From assembly GCA_021029095.1 (NCBI GenBank), contig JAJOHG010000032.1, forward strand, positions 248,001-312,000: 64,000 nt of DNA. The letters run 5' to 3'. This document shows positions 54,226-64,000 of this stretch, one piece after another. Position 1 is the first letter of the stretch, and each line of letters opens with the position of its first letter. A program made the translations under genes and the position numbers. The notes under the pieces are model-generated. The model did no database searches and was not told where the DNA came from. It saw only the letters and a list, made by a program, of their open reading frames with translations. This stretch comes from Phellopilus nigrolimitatus. Its lineage: Eukaryota > Basidiomycota > Agaricomycetes > Hymenochaetales > Hymenochaetaceae.

Positions 54226-55955
54226 ATGGTCGCTGCACCCATATCGGAGCCTGTCACCCCCGTTTCGCCCCTCGAGGTTGCGGACGGCGTTGAGAGCCCC
54301 CGCCCGAAGGATGTTGGTATCTTGGGCATGGAGATGTACTTCCCCCGCCGCGTGAGTAACACTCGTGCAATTTTCTTCCATGAATTTCGTAGCTGACCAG
54401 TCTGTCCTGTGCGCAGTGCATCTCGGAGGAGGACCTCGAGGTCTTCGACGGCGTTCCCAAGGGGAAATATACCATCGGTCTTGGCCAGGAATATATGGCC
54501 TGCACTGACGACCGCGAAGACATCAACTCTTTCGCTCTGTCCGGTAAGCATTTTCTCCAACTTTTTCGTCTCACAGTTTTTGCTCACCTGCAATTACTAG
54601 TTGTTTCTTCTCTGCTCGAAAAGTACAACGTCGACCCGCGCTCGATCGGCCGTCTCGACGTCGGCACGGAGACGATCATCGACAAGTCCAAGTCTGTCAA
54701 GACTGTGCTCATGGACCTCTTCACTGCCGCAGGCAACAACGACATTGAGGGTATCGACTCCAAGAATGCGTGCTACGGCTCGACCGCCGCGCTTTTCAAC
54801 GCAGTCAACTGGATCGAGAGCTCGTCCTGGGATGGCCGCAACGCCATCGTCTTCGCTGGTGACATCGCAATCTATGCAGAGGGCGGTGCCCGTCCAGTTG
54901 GCGGCGCGGGCGCGTGTGCCATGCTGATCGGCCCGAACGCGCCGCTGGTCTTCGAGCGTGCGCCTTTTTACGTTTATCTTTTACTCGTATAATCTTACAA
55001 AATATTCGATGTGCAGCGATTCACGGCACGTACATGGCCAACACGTATGACTTCTACAAGCCGAAACTCGATTCTGAGTACCCGGAAGTCGACGGACCTC
55101 TTTCGATCACGACGTACCTCTCTGCCCTCGATGCCTCGTACGCGCGCTTCCGCGAGAAGACTGCGAAGGCATACAAGGCTAAGACTGGACTTGGATTCAT
55201 CAACGAGGAAAGTAGCAACGGGAAGGACATTGACCCCAAATCTGTCTTCTCGCTCGACAGCGTCGACTACCCGATCTTCCACTCGCCGTACGGCAAGCTT
55301 GTGCAGAAAGGCCACGGGCGCCTGCTTTTCAACGACTTCCTCTCCGCGTCCGCGTCGTCACCCAAGTTCGCGAATGTCGCCTCCCCTGATGCGCTCCGCG
55401 ACCTCCCGTACGCTGCGACGCTCACAGACAAGGCTCTCGAAAAGACGTTCGTCGCGCTCGCGGGTGCGCAGTACAAGGCGGCTGTGAGCCCGTCGATGCA
55501 CTGCGCGAAGCGCTGCGGGAACATGTACACCGCGTCGCTGTATGGCGGTCTCGCATCGCTCATATCTGCCGTCGCACCCGAGGAGCTCCGTGGCAAGCGC
55601 CTCAGCATGTTCGCGTACGGCTCCGGCTGCGCAGCGTCGTTCTACACCATCCGTGTCAAGGGCGACACGACGGAGATCCGCAAGAAGATGGACCTCCTCA
55701 ACCGTCTTGCCTCGATGAAGGTTGTCCCATGCCAAACATACGTTGATGCACTGAAGGTCCGTTTATCTCTCCCCAATTCTTCGTTGAATGCGTATTGAAC
55801 ATTCTCTGTAGCTTCGCGAGAAGAACCACAATGCTGGTGCATACACACCGGAGGGTTCGATCGACAACGTATGGCCAGGCGCGTACTACCTGGAGAGCAT
55901 CGACAGCAAATACCGCCGAAAGTACGGCCGTGCCCCCGCCGCTGTCTCGGTATGA
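54226..55955 (+). CDS. ERG13: hydroxymethylglutaryl-CoA synthase
   Basis: Condenses acetyl-CoA with acetoacetyl-CoA to HMG-CoA, the second step of the mevalonate and ergosterol pathway. Exons 54226-54351, 54417-54543, 54601-54957, about 55018-55755 and about 55812-55955. Motifs in order: [60 protein letters not shown] and the active-site Cys in [20 protein letters not shown]. Next are [40 protein letters not shown] and [15 protein letters not shown], then [37 protein letters not shown] and the late [18 protein letters not shown]. The tail [20 protein letters not shown] ends in APAAVSV. Length about 480 residues, as usual. All catalytic features are present. Confidence 0.95.
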
Positions 55956-56753
55956 GCAAGCGTATACTCATCTAGTCGCTCCCCATTCCACCATCTCTTA
56001 CCTCTACCGGATCTATGCTAGTGGCGTTGCGTTCCATACGCTACTGAATTTTAATCTTCATCTCTTGCATTCGCCTTTCACCCCTTGCCGCCACCCATCA
56101 GTTGTATCTTATCATCGCACCGCACTGCACAGGCGCCTCATTGTTTCTGTTTCCTTTCGCTCTTCGTCTTTACGCGCATTCTGTTTCGGGCAGAGTCCGG
56201 ATGGCATTGGATTACATCTTATCTTTTCGCTGCACCGCGCACTAGCACAAACGGTGTGTGCGGCCGCCAGCTCTCATCTCGCTCGCGTGATTTGCTTCTG
56301 CATGTAGACATAACGTACTTTTTTTTTTTTCTGATACCAATGACGAAACTGTAGACGGATACTATCACCATTTGCGACGTGCATACGCTATGCGACGTTG
56401 TGGAAAAGATGTGGTGCAAAATTCAAAGAAAAGCTGTGCTCCGTTATTATTCTCGATTTTCTGAATGAACCGTGAGCAACGTGAAAGTTTTGACAGTGTT
56501 CCGCAGGTTTACTATACATATTAGCACATATTTACACTCCACGTACATACATGTGCAAAGTTTGTGCTCCAGGGATGTCAGGGATGTCCGGAATGAATGA
56601 TTTTCTGGACGCAGAGGAAAATTGGTCAGCCGAAATCGAGGGTAAAGGATCTGAAGCGGACCCAAAACCAATACATACAATGCATTAGTACAACAAGGAT
56701 ACAGTAGGATCATATTGATATTCAGGATACATATTGATATTCAGGATACAAAG
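55956..56753. other. intergenic region
   Basis: Contains the 3' flanks of HMG-CoA synthase (plus) and BTB member 5 (minus), CT-rich at first and AT-rich near 56320-56500. A direct repeat CATATTGATATTCAGGATAC occurs twice at about 56711-56750. No gene seen. Confidence 0.5.
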
Positions 56754-57786
56754 TCATTTCCACGGGAGGGTGAGTTTCACCTGTGAAAACAAGGTTTTCT
56801 TCAGAAAATGTTGTAAATTGATTATCCAACGTCGAACTCACCTCGGAAGCCGCCTGCGTGATCTCGTGCTTTATAGCAGGCTCCATTTCCGGCAACGAGC
56901 GGAGTACGCTCGTCTGGCAGTTCTGGCAGCAGCGAGTGGTGCAAGCTGCTTTAGCAATCAGGCTGAAATTGATCACAGTTTCCGATAAAGGAGCTTTTTG
57001 GATTTCACTGCGTGCGGTCTCGCGCAGTGTGAGCCACCAGCCCGATACACGACGGCCGTATTCATTCGAGCCACATCCACCCGCCGACGTGCCCTGTTTT
57101 GAGCACTCAAAGAAGCGCATAACGCAGCTCAACGCCTGTGGCAGTGAGAAAGAGGTTATTGGAGAGAAGATAACGTCGATCTTGTCGGAGACAGTTTGAC
57201 GGTACTCGAACAGGCGGAAAAGCACGCTTCCCGACACTTTCTCGAGGCCGGGGAAATACACCTTGTTCAGCGGATATTTGAGGGACTCCCAGGCGGCCAT
57301 GCGCGCCTCGTCCTCCAACATGTATTCGCAGGCGAGCGTGTATACCTGCATAGCGAGGCGGCCATTGTCCAGAGAGGATAGCTCGCACAGCTCTTCCTTG
57401 ACTCTATAAAGGACCGCAGGCATATCGTACTTCTGCGCAGCGCACAGGAGACCCGCAAGTAAATCGAGGTCATCAAGATCAGGAGGGACGACGGGATAGA
57501 GAAGGCGTAGCAGGGCGTCTAGGACGACGGCATTCGACTCGTACATGACGACGACTGGGAGCCCCTCTTCTGAGACAACTGACGAGGAGTCTGAGGAGTC
57601 TGATGTGGATGGTGTGGCTACAGAAGTCATGTCGAAGAAGATTGGAGAAGACACCGCCAGAACGCCTTTCATGACGCGGAAGTCGACACCGTCTGCAGAG
57701 CGTAGAACCATGTCTGCTTGCGCGGTTTCATCGAAGGGACAAGTAACACGGAAGACATTGCCAGGCTCGGGAAGAGCTGCTGTCAT
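56754..57786 (-). CDS. BTB/POZ domain protein, member 5
   Basis: Two exons, 56842-57786 and 56754-56780, give 323 residues from MTAALPEPGNVFRVTCPFDE; the frame extends upstream to 57882, but this Met directly precedes the family leader. The BTB fold has QADMVLRSADGVDFRVMKGV, AVSSPIFFDM, VVLDALLRLLYP and CAAQKYDMPAVLYRVKEEL. The second half has VYTLACEYMLEDEARMAAWE, VLFRLFEYRQTVSDKIDV, WWLTLRETARSEIQKAPLSE and the Cys pair CCQNCQTSVL. Its last exon encodes VKLTLPWK, the conserved family tail. Without the 61-base intron the frame reads through for about 24 unrelated residues, which is why I prefer the spliced form. Confidence 0.87.
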
Positions 57787-58312
57787 TTGGTATAGTCGAC
57801 TTCCGTCGTGCAAGACAGGGTGAGAGAAGAGTCGACTTCGTGTCGCCTTCGCTGGTTGAATACATACATGATCACAAGACAAGAATGCAGCGAGTTAACG
57901 GAGCTTACATCTATGTAATAGACCATGTATGCTAAATTCGGACGACAATCATAAATGATCGTCATTATCAACGGTCAACCAATGAAATTGAGTCTGTACG
58001 AAACAAGTCAGCAGAAGAGCATAAATGATACATGTCGTACAAAACTGAAAAACTTATGTGAACACACGCTCTTTAAATGAAAGGGGGTAGGTTCGTAAGG
58101 GAAAAACAAAAATGCGTTCAAGGAGAAAAGAGACGTTCATAAGATAATCAATTCTCCATTTTATCTACATAACGAAGATTCCCCTTGTAGATTCTATGAA
58201 AAATTGTGGGATTTTATCGCAAAAGTAGTGCCGTACTCGAAGGAACGAGGCACGGACAGAGAGGTAATTGTTTTTACAAAACATACTAACAACCATGGGC
58301 CTCAGAAGTCCT
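57787..58312. other. intergenic region between BTB members 5 and 6
   Basis: AT-rich upstream region of member 5 and 3' flank of member 6. No gene or strong motif seen. Confidence 0.45.
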
Positions 58313-59271
58313 TCATTCAACCCAAGGAATCACAAGCTTCACCTGTTGGCATTATGAGATAAATAGCAGTTCGTCAAAAACAATTGGCTTACTCCTAATG
58401 CCACGTCTGTAATCTTTTCTTTGATCCTCTTCAAAAGCTCCGGCAAATGGCATAAAGCATCTTCCGAACAATTTTTACAGTAGCAAGATGTGATTGCCTT
58501 TATACACAATTCCAGGGAAAGAACCGCAATCGATAATGGAGCTTTTTTGACTTCAGGCGTTAGGTATGTTCGCTGGTATGTAAACCACCAGTTCGTTACG
58601 TAGTAGTCATGCTCCGTGCAGACCGGCGATTGACTGCGCCATAGGTCGTTTATAAAATCGTATGCAGGACGGTTGAGAAAAGAGAGGATCTTGTCGGCGA
58701 CCTTCCGGTGATAATCGAGCAGGTGATAATATTCAGCACCAGTGATCTGGCCGAGCTCAGGCTCAAACGCTTCCATGGTAGGGCTTTTAAGAGTAGCGAA
58801 GGCTGCAATACGAGCCTCGCCCTCTAGTCTATGCATGGATGCCAACGAATAAAGCTTCAATGCAGCATTCCCTCCATTCTCGATCGACTTGTGAAGGGGG
58901 CTCTCGATGTTATGAATAACGAGGTCCATATTATATTTCCGAGCTGACAGCAGGATGCCGATCATCAGCTGAACATCCTTGAGATCAGGGATAAGCGAAA
59001 CAACTGGATATATGTCTCGAAGAAGAGCGTCAAGGACAACGCCGGACTCGCTGAGATCCACGATCGCCAAATCACTGTGGTGCTCGTTGCTCAGAGACGA
59101 GATGGGGATCGGCTGGGGTAGTGAGAACATGTCCTTGAAAATCGGCGACGCGACCGAGAGAATCGCCTTGATGACATGGAAATCAAAGCCATCAGACGAT
59201 CTCAGGATTACATCGGCACCGTGAGCGTCGTCACTGGAGAATGGACTGGCAACGCAGAAAGGCTTTGACAT
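58313..59271 (-). CDS. BTB/POZ domain protein, member 6
   Basis: Exons 58393-59271 and 58313-58342 give about 302 residues from MSKPFCVASPFSSDDAHGAD; a Met four codons upstream (59283) is an alternative. The BTB fold shows VILRSSDGFDFHVIKAILSV, ASPIFKDMFSLPQP, GVVLDALLRDIYP and SARKYNMDLVIHNIESPL. The later part has LYSLASMHRLEGEARIAAFA, YYHLLDYHRKVADKILSFL, NWWFTYQRTYLTPEVKKAPL and the Cys pair SCYCKNCSEDAL. The last exon encodes VKLVIPWVE. It sits upstream of the second SDR gene, as member 2 does for the first, but the two BTB genes are too different to belong to the duplicated block. Confidence 0.87.
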
Positions 59272-59907
59272 CGTAAATGGCAAACTCCCAAGAAATACGT
59301 AGAGCTCAACCTAGTTCTCGCGGAAGAGATGGGAAGTCGGCGAGGAGTCCTTCAGTCTGCAGCACAATCGAATACGTACATACATGTAAGGCAATACATT
59401 TTTCTACGCCACCAGTCGCTGCACATGTACGTTGGATCGACGGCGGTCTGACTTCGATAACTATAACCATGAACTTTTGGACTCATTTCCATTCAGGAAT
59501 TTTTTCTAGTACCTTGCGACAATGGAAAATCTGCGAAGCTCTTGAGTAATACCGCGCTGTCGAAATAATTGCGTAGCCCAAAGCCCGAATCAAACCTTAC
59601 TCTTTTGAACTGTGGGCCTATGGACGCCTCTGCTATGAATTACAATGGATTTCCCTGATCTAGCATCCCATATTGATACCAGCCCAGAGCCTGTCGGATG
59701 AAGTATCTGATAAAGTATACTCGTTGCTTGCTTTGAGGAATAGAGCACAGAAAGTGCGAAAATGGATCATTCTGAACCAACGTGTCTATGGTTTGATACA
59801 AAATACAAAACGTAGAGGAGATCGACCAAATAATATTTACGATCTGTACAAACATTTCCTTCAGTTGTATAATGTCGAAATATCGAGTAGAGATGTTGGC
59901 GCAAACA
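59272..59907. other. intergenic region
   Basis: Promoter of BTB member 6 and 3' flank of SDR copy 2. A 100-residue plus-strand frame at 59673 has no recognisable feature. Confidence 0.4.
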
Positions 59908-61177
59908 TTACTCCAGTTCCGCTAAGACAACATCCACATCGCTGGCAACTGTCTCCTCAAACTCCGGTTCCTTAGGCACCCAACCTAAATCTTTGAGGCG
60001 CTCAGATCGCACGAGTGATCTCGACGAGGCAACTCTGTTGAAAATGTCAGCTATTTTCGAGAATGTTTTTAACAATGGCGAGACTCGTCAGTGACTTACT
60101 TCCCGGTAAATCCTAGCACCTCTACAGGGGTATCCAAAAGCTCCGAAGATTCAAGCTTTCCTCGCTTGTAGAGCTCATCCGTGATGGACGCAAGCATCGT
60201 CTTCCAATCCTTCTGTACGCTGCTCACGATGAAAAATCGAGAGTACGGACTCGAAGTCAGCGCTACAGATTTCGCCTCGAGTGCGCGCTCCAGAACGAGC
60301 AAGAAGGCAGGGATCACGTCTTTGATATTGACCTGTAGCCATTATTCAGAAACTCTGCGACTTTCAAGTTAAAGCGTGAAAACGCGCCCATCCGAAACTG
60401 TTCTTCCCATCTCCGATTATGATGCCGTGCTTGAGTTTTAGCATAAGCTTGACAAGATTTCTGACCATAAGTGCGGTTCGAGTGATGGGTCCATCTCCAG
60501 TGCCGTGCACGATAGATGGGCAGATTGTGAAATTGTTAATATATCTCTCCCCACCTGCCTTAAGAATTCTGCCGAACGAATATTAGAGGTTTAGTTGTCA
60601 AAGGAAAGGGAAATCGTCGTACGCAACATCGGCCGGGCCATGCAGCATCGATGGCGTAAGTAGCTTGATGTCCTCTTCCGAGTCCTGCGTGGAAATTTCA
60701 GTAGAAGATTGCTGAGATAGAAAAGGACTTTATATACCGTCCACACTTTGGCATTCGGATCGAACTTCGCCGAGTTCTCATCTATAAAAATGCCTGTACC
60801 GCTTGTGTGCAACAAAGTACCAACTCCGAGTCCCTTCGTGTGTCTCGCTTTCAAGCCCTTAAGAATGGCGAGAGTGAGTTCCAGGTCGTCGCAGTCTCCC
60901 ACATTGATGACGATGTCTGCCTGCTCAGATTGCTCGGAAATAACGTCGACGTCTGCGAAGGATCCCTGGACTACAGTAGCTCCAGCGGATCTGATGGCTT
61001 CGATATATGATTCGGAGCGGACAAGGGCGGTGTAGTTGAAATCAGGATATTTCCTCTTGAGCGCGACGAGGAGAGCACCTGTCGACCATAGCATTAAGCA
61101 TACCCCCAGCTCGCGGTTGAGTAGCCCTGCGTACCTCCAATATAGCCCGTTGCACCGATGATAAATACTTTCGTCAT
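59908..61177 (-). CDS. atypical SDR NAD(P)-binding oxidoreductase, copy 2
   Basis: A full-length paralogue of the gene at 15645-16909, with the same exon layout. It starts MTKVFIIGATGYIGG and continues LVALKRKYPDFNYTALVRSE, GATVVQGSFADVDVISEQSE, IVINVGDCDDLELTLAILKG, LKARHTKGLGVGTLLHTSGT, then the VHGTGDGPITRT loop and INIKDVIPAFLLVLERALEA. It ends in DVDVVLAELE with stop at 59908-59910. Most differences from copy 1 are conservative or silent, and no stop or frameshift interrupts it, so both copies look functional. As in copy 1, a classical YxxxK pair was not identified, so the substrate is unknown. Confidence 0.82.
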
Positions 61178-61245
61178 GATGTGGAGAAATTGAAGGGATA
61201 TACTAAGTTGAAGGCGTAGTTGACCTCGACCTCCAGATACTTGCG

Positions 61246-61253
61246 CTTTTTAT
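61246..61253 (-). promoter_or_regulatory. TATA box of SDR copy 2
   Basis: Minus-strand TATAAAAA lies 69 bases upstream of the start codon, at the place equivalent to the TATA box of copy 1 and in the same CGACCTCCAGA context. Confidence 0.6.
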
Positions 61254-61748
61254 ACTGCCAGTGTAACAAAATCGGTCCGAGTAGATTGATGAAAGTCAAC
61301 TTCTTTGACACAAACGCGCTTCGTTCCAGGCAGTAAAGCAACGCCTTTTTCTGCTAGAGCTCAGTTCAGCGAGGCTTTGTAAGACAATCAGTCGGAGAGC
61401 GTCGGAGATATAGGCAGGAAACGATGGAGATCAGTAAGCAGCTCCCTTAGTGACTCTGACCTTCTGACACGATTGGATATGTAACCTGAAAGATTTGCCA
61501 AGAGTAAGAGAAATGGCAAAACTTTTACACAGAGAAAAATATAACTTCATTCTCCTCCTATTACGGGTGCTTTGGTCGCAATTGGCAGTCTATGAGTGCA
61601 TACGTGAGACAAGAGAGCGAGCAATACGAATGGATTGGACTCTGGAAAAAGACAATTCAAGACCACGTGATAAGAGAGATTGGTCACGAGCTGAGTCTCA
61701 AAATCGGAACACCGCCACCCAGAGACTTAGCAGGCGCAAATCATGATC

Positions 61749-61770
61749 GACGGTGGCTGACGCTACCGTC
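61749..61770. other. inverted repeat upstream of array copy 2
   Basis: Same GACGGTGGC, TGAC, GCTACCGTC element as at 17417-17438, identical across all 22 bases although the flanks have changed at about one base in five. Confidence 0.6.
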
Positions 61771-62131
61771 TCCTCGTTTCAGCGCTGTCGACGTCTTGAA
61801 CTTACTTCACTTCGGGGAGATCTCTAATGCTTGTGGATCTAAAAGAATCAAGTGCACTTAAATAATATGGTGCTGTAAAAACAATCGCTTTATTTTCAGC
61901 TCAATCTAGGCCCTTCTTTTCCGTGCTCATACTGCCTCTGGTTTGAACTGCAACGGTCTTCCCTAAATTAGAGAGTTGCGCGCTGACGCAGCTCAAAAAA
62001 TAGCTGGATAAAGCAAGGATGTCTGGCGAAGTGTGTTTGCTTTTGTTTTCAAAGAAAACAAATCAAAACACAAGCGCGAAAACACATAAATTCTGGGTCA
62101 GACTGCCCCCCGTCTCCAGCTGCTCTTTGCT

Positions 62132-62570
62132 AACTACCACCACCATCGCACCTACACATGCACTCCCGATACCACCCATACCATACCAACATGTCTCATA
62201 CTATTACCTCGTCCCTACTGTTCCTCTCGCCAAGCTCGTCGTCAGCCTCCGCTCCACGGTGCCGACGACACCGCCCAGCCCCGCCTCAGAGGCCACGGCC
62301 CACCTAAACGCGACCTCGTCTGCACCCATCCTAGACACTACCATGTACGTCAGTCCACGCTTGATGCTTGGCGAAGACTATGTCTCTGATCATGCTCGAG
62401 GAAGCCTGCTAGTCCGAGGCCATCGTTCGTCACCCTGCCGCTCTCCTCATCCCCGAGCAGCTCACGCACATCGAACTCAGCTAGTCGACGGTCGTATCCC
62501 TCGAGGACGCGCAGAACAACAATGCCATCCGCAGCCGTGCAGTCGACCTGCTCTAATAAAGAGGGCCGAG
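62132..62570 (+). pseudogene. relic coding leader, copy 2
   Basis: Nearly identical to 17798-18235 and carrying the same two TAG codons in the SEAIVRHPAALLIPEQLTH frame. A two-base difference keeps LVVSLRSTVPTTPPSPASEA open through TAHLNATSSAPILDTTM, so this copy preserves the first part of the old frame better than copy 1. Confidence 0.5.
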
Positions 62571-62634
62571 TCCTCCCGATGTTTTACCGTCGTTAAGATG
62601 AGTTGCTCGCTATACTTCGTATTATCTTGGCACT

Positions 62635-64000
62635 GAAATTTTATCTTTAGGATTACAATGCAACGACTCAGCATGCATCGAGACGCGTAGGTGAAACATG
62701 CCTGCACTCGCAAGGCGCCTAGGGCGTGCGACGGACGCAACGGCAAAGCCGGAGAGGTTTGGAGAAGGTGCCTCTTCTCTAGATTTCACTTGCTTTACCA
62801 AGCGTGAAGGACCGGCTGACACTTCCAGACGAGTTATTAATGTTTATTTCTTCTTTACGGATTTCACTTTCTTGCATACACAGACTATGAGACACGGCAC
62901 CCCTGCATTCGCGAAACGCTTCGGGCTTGCGACGAACGCGACGGCGACGGTGACAAAAGCTCGAGAGGGTTGGCCGCCTCTCGTGTTTTTTGTTGCTCGA
63001 GTCTAGCGTGGAGGAGTGGATTGAGACAATCATGTGAGTCCTCTATGCATTTGCCGTACTACTGCGCTCGTTTCTCTTCCCGGGCAGAACTTCCGGCAAT
63101 CGCAAGGCGCATAAGGCGTGCGACGGACATGACGGTTACGCTGGGGAGGTCTCGAGAAGGTGCCTCTTCTCGGTACCCCACCGGCTTGACCGAGCATGGA
63201 GGGTCGGTAGGCTCTTCCAGGTGAGTCCTCCAATTCGATTCTTTCTCCTAACATTTTCAGTTCGTTGAATGAAGAGACTGCTTGAAACAATTTCGGTGAG
63301 TCATCGATTATCATATCGCATTCACGCGCTTGGCATTCTCCCCATAGATACTCCGCAGTAGACGAAGTATCCGACAGTAGCCTCTTAAATCCTCCGCCGC
63401 TTGCGCTTAGCGTGAAGGAACGGTCTAAAACATGCATGTGAGTCATCTTGCATTTATAGCATTTGTACGCTCGGCCCTCTCCTTCTAGATTTTTGCCGCA
63501 CCTATTTCATAGGACGCAATCGCGAGACGCGCAAAGCGTGCGACGGACGCAAAGGGTACATCAGAGAGGTTTCGAGAAGGTGCCTCTTCCCGAAATCTCA
63601 CCTGCTTGCACCAAGCGTGAAGGATTGGCTGGTACTTCCAAATGAGTCGTTTATTTCCATTCTTCCTTTCACTTGTAATTTGACCTGTTTGTAAACCGAG
63701 TCTGCCTGGAGTTATTTTGTGAGTCGTCACTTATAATATTACCTTCCAGGGATTCATATTCTTTCCACAGAAGCCTTTAAAATGTCCCTCATTTCCGAAG
63801 CCACAGAGGTAAGTTGACCTTTCGCCGGACAGTGGACTTACTTTCGTTTCTAGTATCGAGATCATGAAGTGAATCCTTGGTATTCGCGAGACGTTTAAGA
63901 CGTGCGTCGGACGCGATGTCGATGGCGGTGGGGACTTGAGGGGGTTGGCCGCCTCTCAGGTTCTCTGCTGCTTGAGTCTAGCGTGAGGGAATGGTCTAGA
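62635..64000 (+). repeat. tandem exon-like module array, copy 2 (truncated by window end)
   Basis: Type-A modules begin near 62710, 63096 and 63513, type-B near 62908 and 63882. Each matches its counterpart in copy 1 almost base for base (A1, B1, A2, A4, B2). The counterpart of A3 (19199) is absent. The array continues beyond the window. Confidence 0.85.

Overview
This 64 kb window is nuclear DNA of a filamentous basidiomycete, most likely an Agaricomycete (mushroom or bracket-fungus lineage). Genes are GC-rich and dense in short introns (about 45-80 bases, GTGCGT/GTGAGT/GTAAGT donors, CAG/TAG acceptors). It also carries a lineage-expanded family of BTB/POZ proteins, a fungal LisH (LUFS) regulator and a GT61 glycosyltransferase. 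Exon structures were worked out by hand from reading frames and splice consensus; no alignment or search was run.

Layout. (1) 0-10.3 kb: the 3' end of an unknown gene, a coiled-coil protein resembling an INO80 accessory subunit, pyridoxal kinase, a 2.3 kb gene-free stretch and a nine-exon LisH/LUFS regulator with a polyglutamine tract. (2) 10.3-12.7 kb: unresolved. (3) 12.7-17 kb: two BTB genes and an atypical SDR oxidoreductase. (4) 17.4-24.6 kb: a large tandem array of exon-like modules with conserved splice sites and conserved hairpins but no conserved reading frame. This is the most unusual object in the window. (5) 25-32.3 kb: mitochondrial ATP synthase subunit b, then three minus-strand single-pass membrane proteins with Ser/Thr-rich or glycosylated outer parts; the largest has two frame lesions. 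(6) 33-41 kb: a BTB pseudogene, a GT61 glycosyltransferase, an intact BTB gene, tRNA-Ala(CGC) and an Emi1/DUF3128 gene. (7) 41.7-56 kb: an allantoate-permease-type MFS transporter, ATP1 (ATP synthase alpha) head-to-head with mitochondrial ribosomal protein bL21m, PRP40, and HMG-CoA synthase. (8) 56.7-64 kb: two more BTB genes, then a second copy of the SDR oxidoreductase followed by a second copy of the module array that runs off the window.

Regions 3-4 and 8 are a direct segmental duplication about 44.3 kb apart. The SDR genes have diverged clearly, but the array and its leader are nearly identical, with a sharp step in identity. Copy 2 lacks exactly one module period, as expected from recombination between repeats. 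Core metabolic genes (PLP salvage, ATP synthase, mevalonate pathway, splicing) are interleaved with this fast-evolving BTB/SDR/array material.
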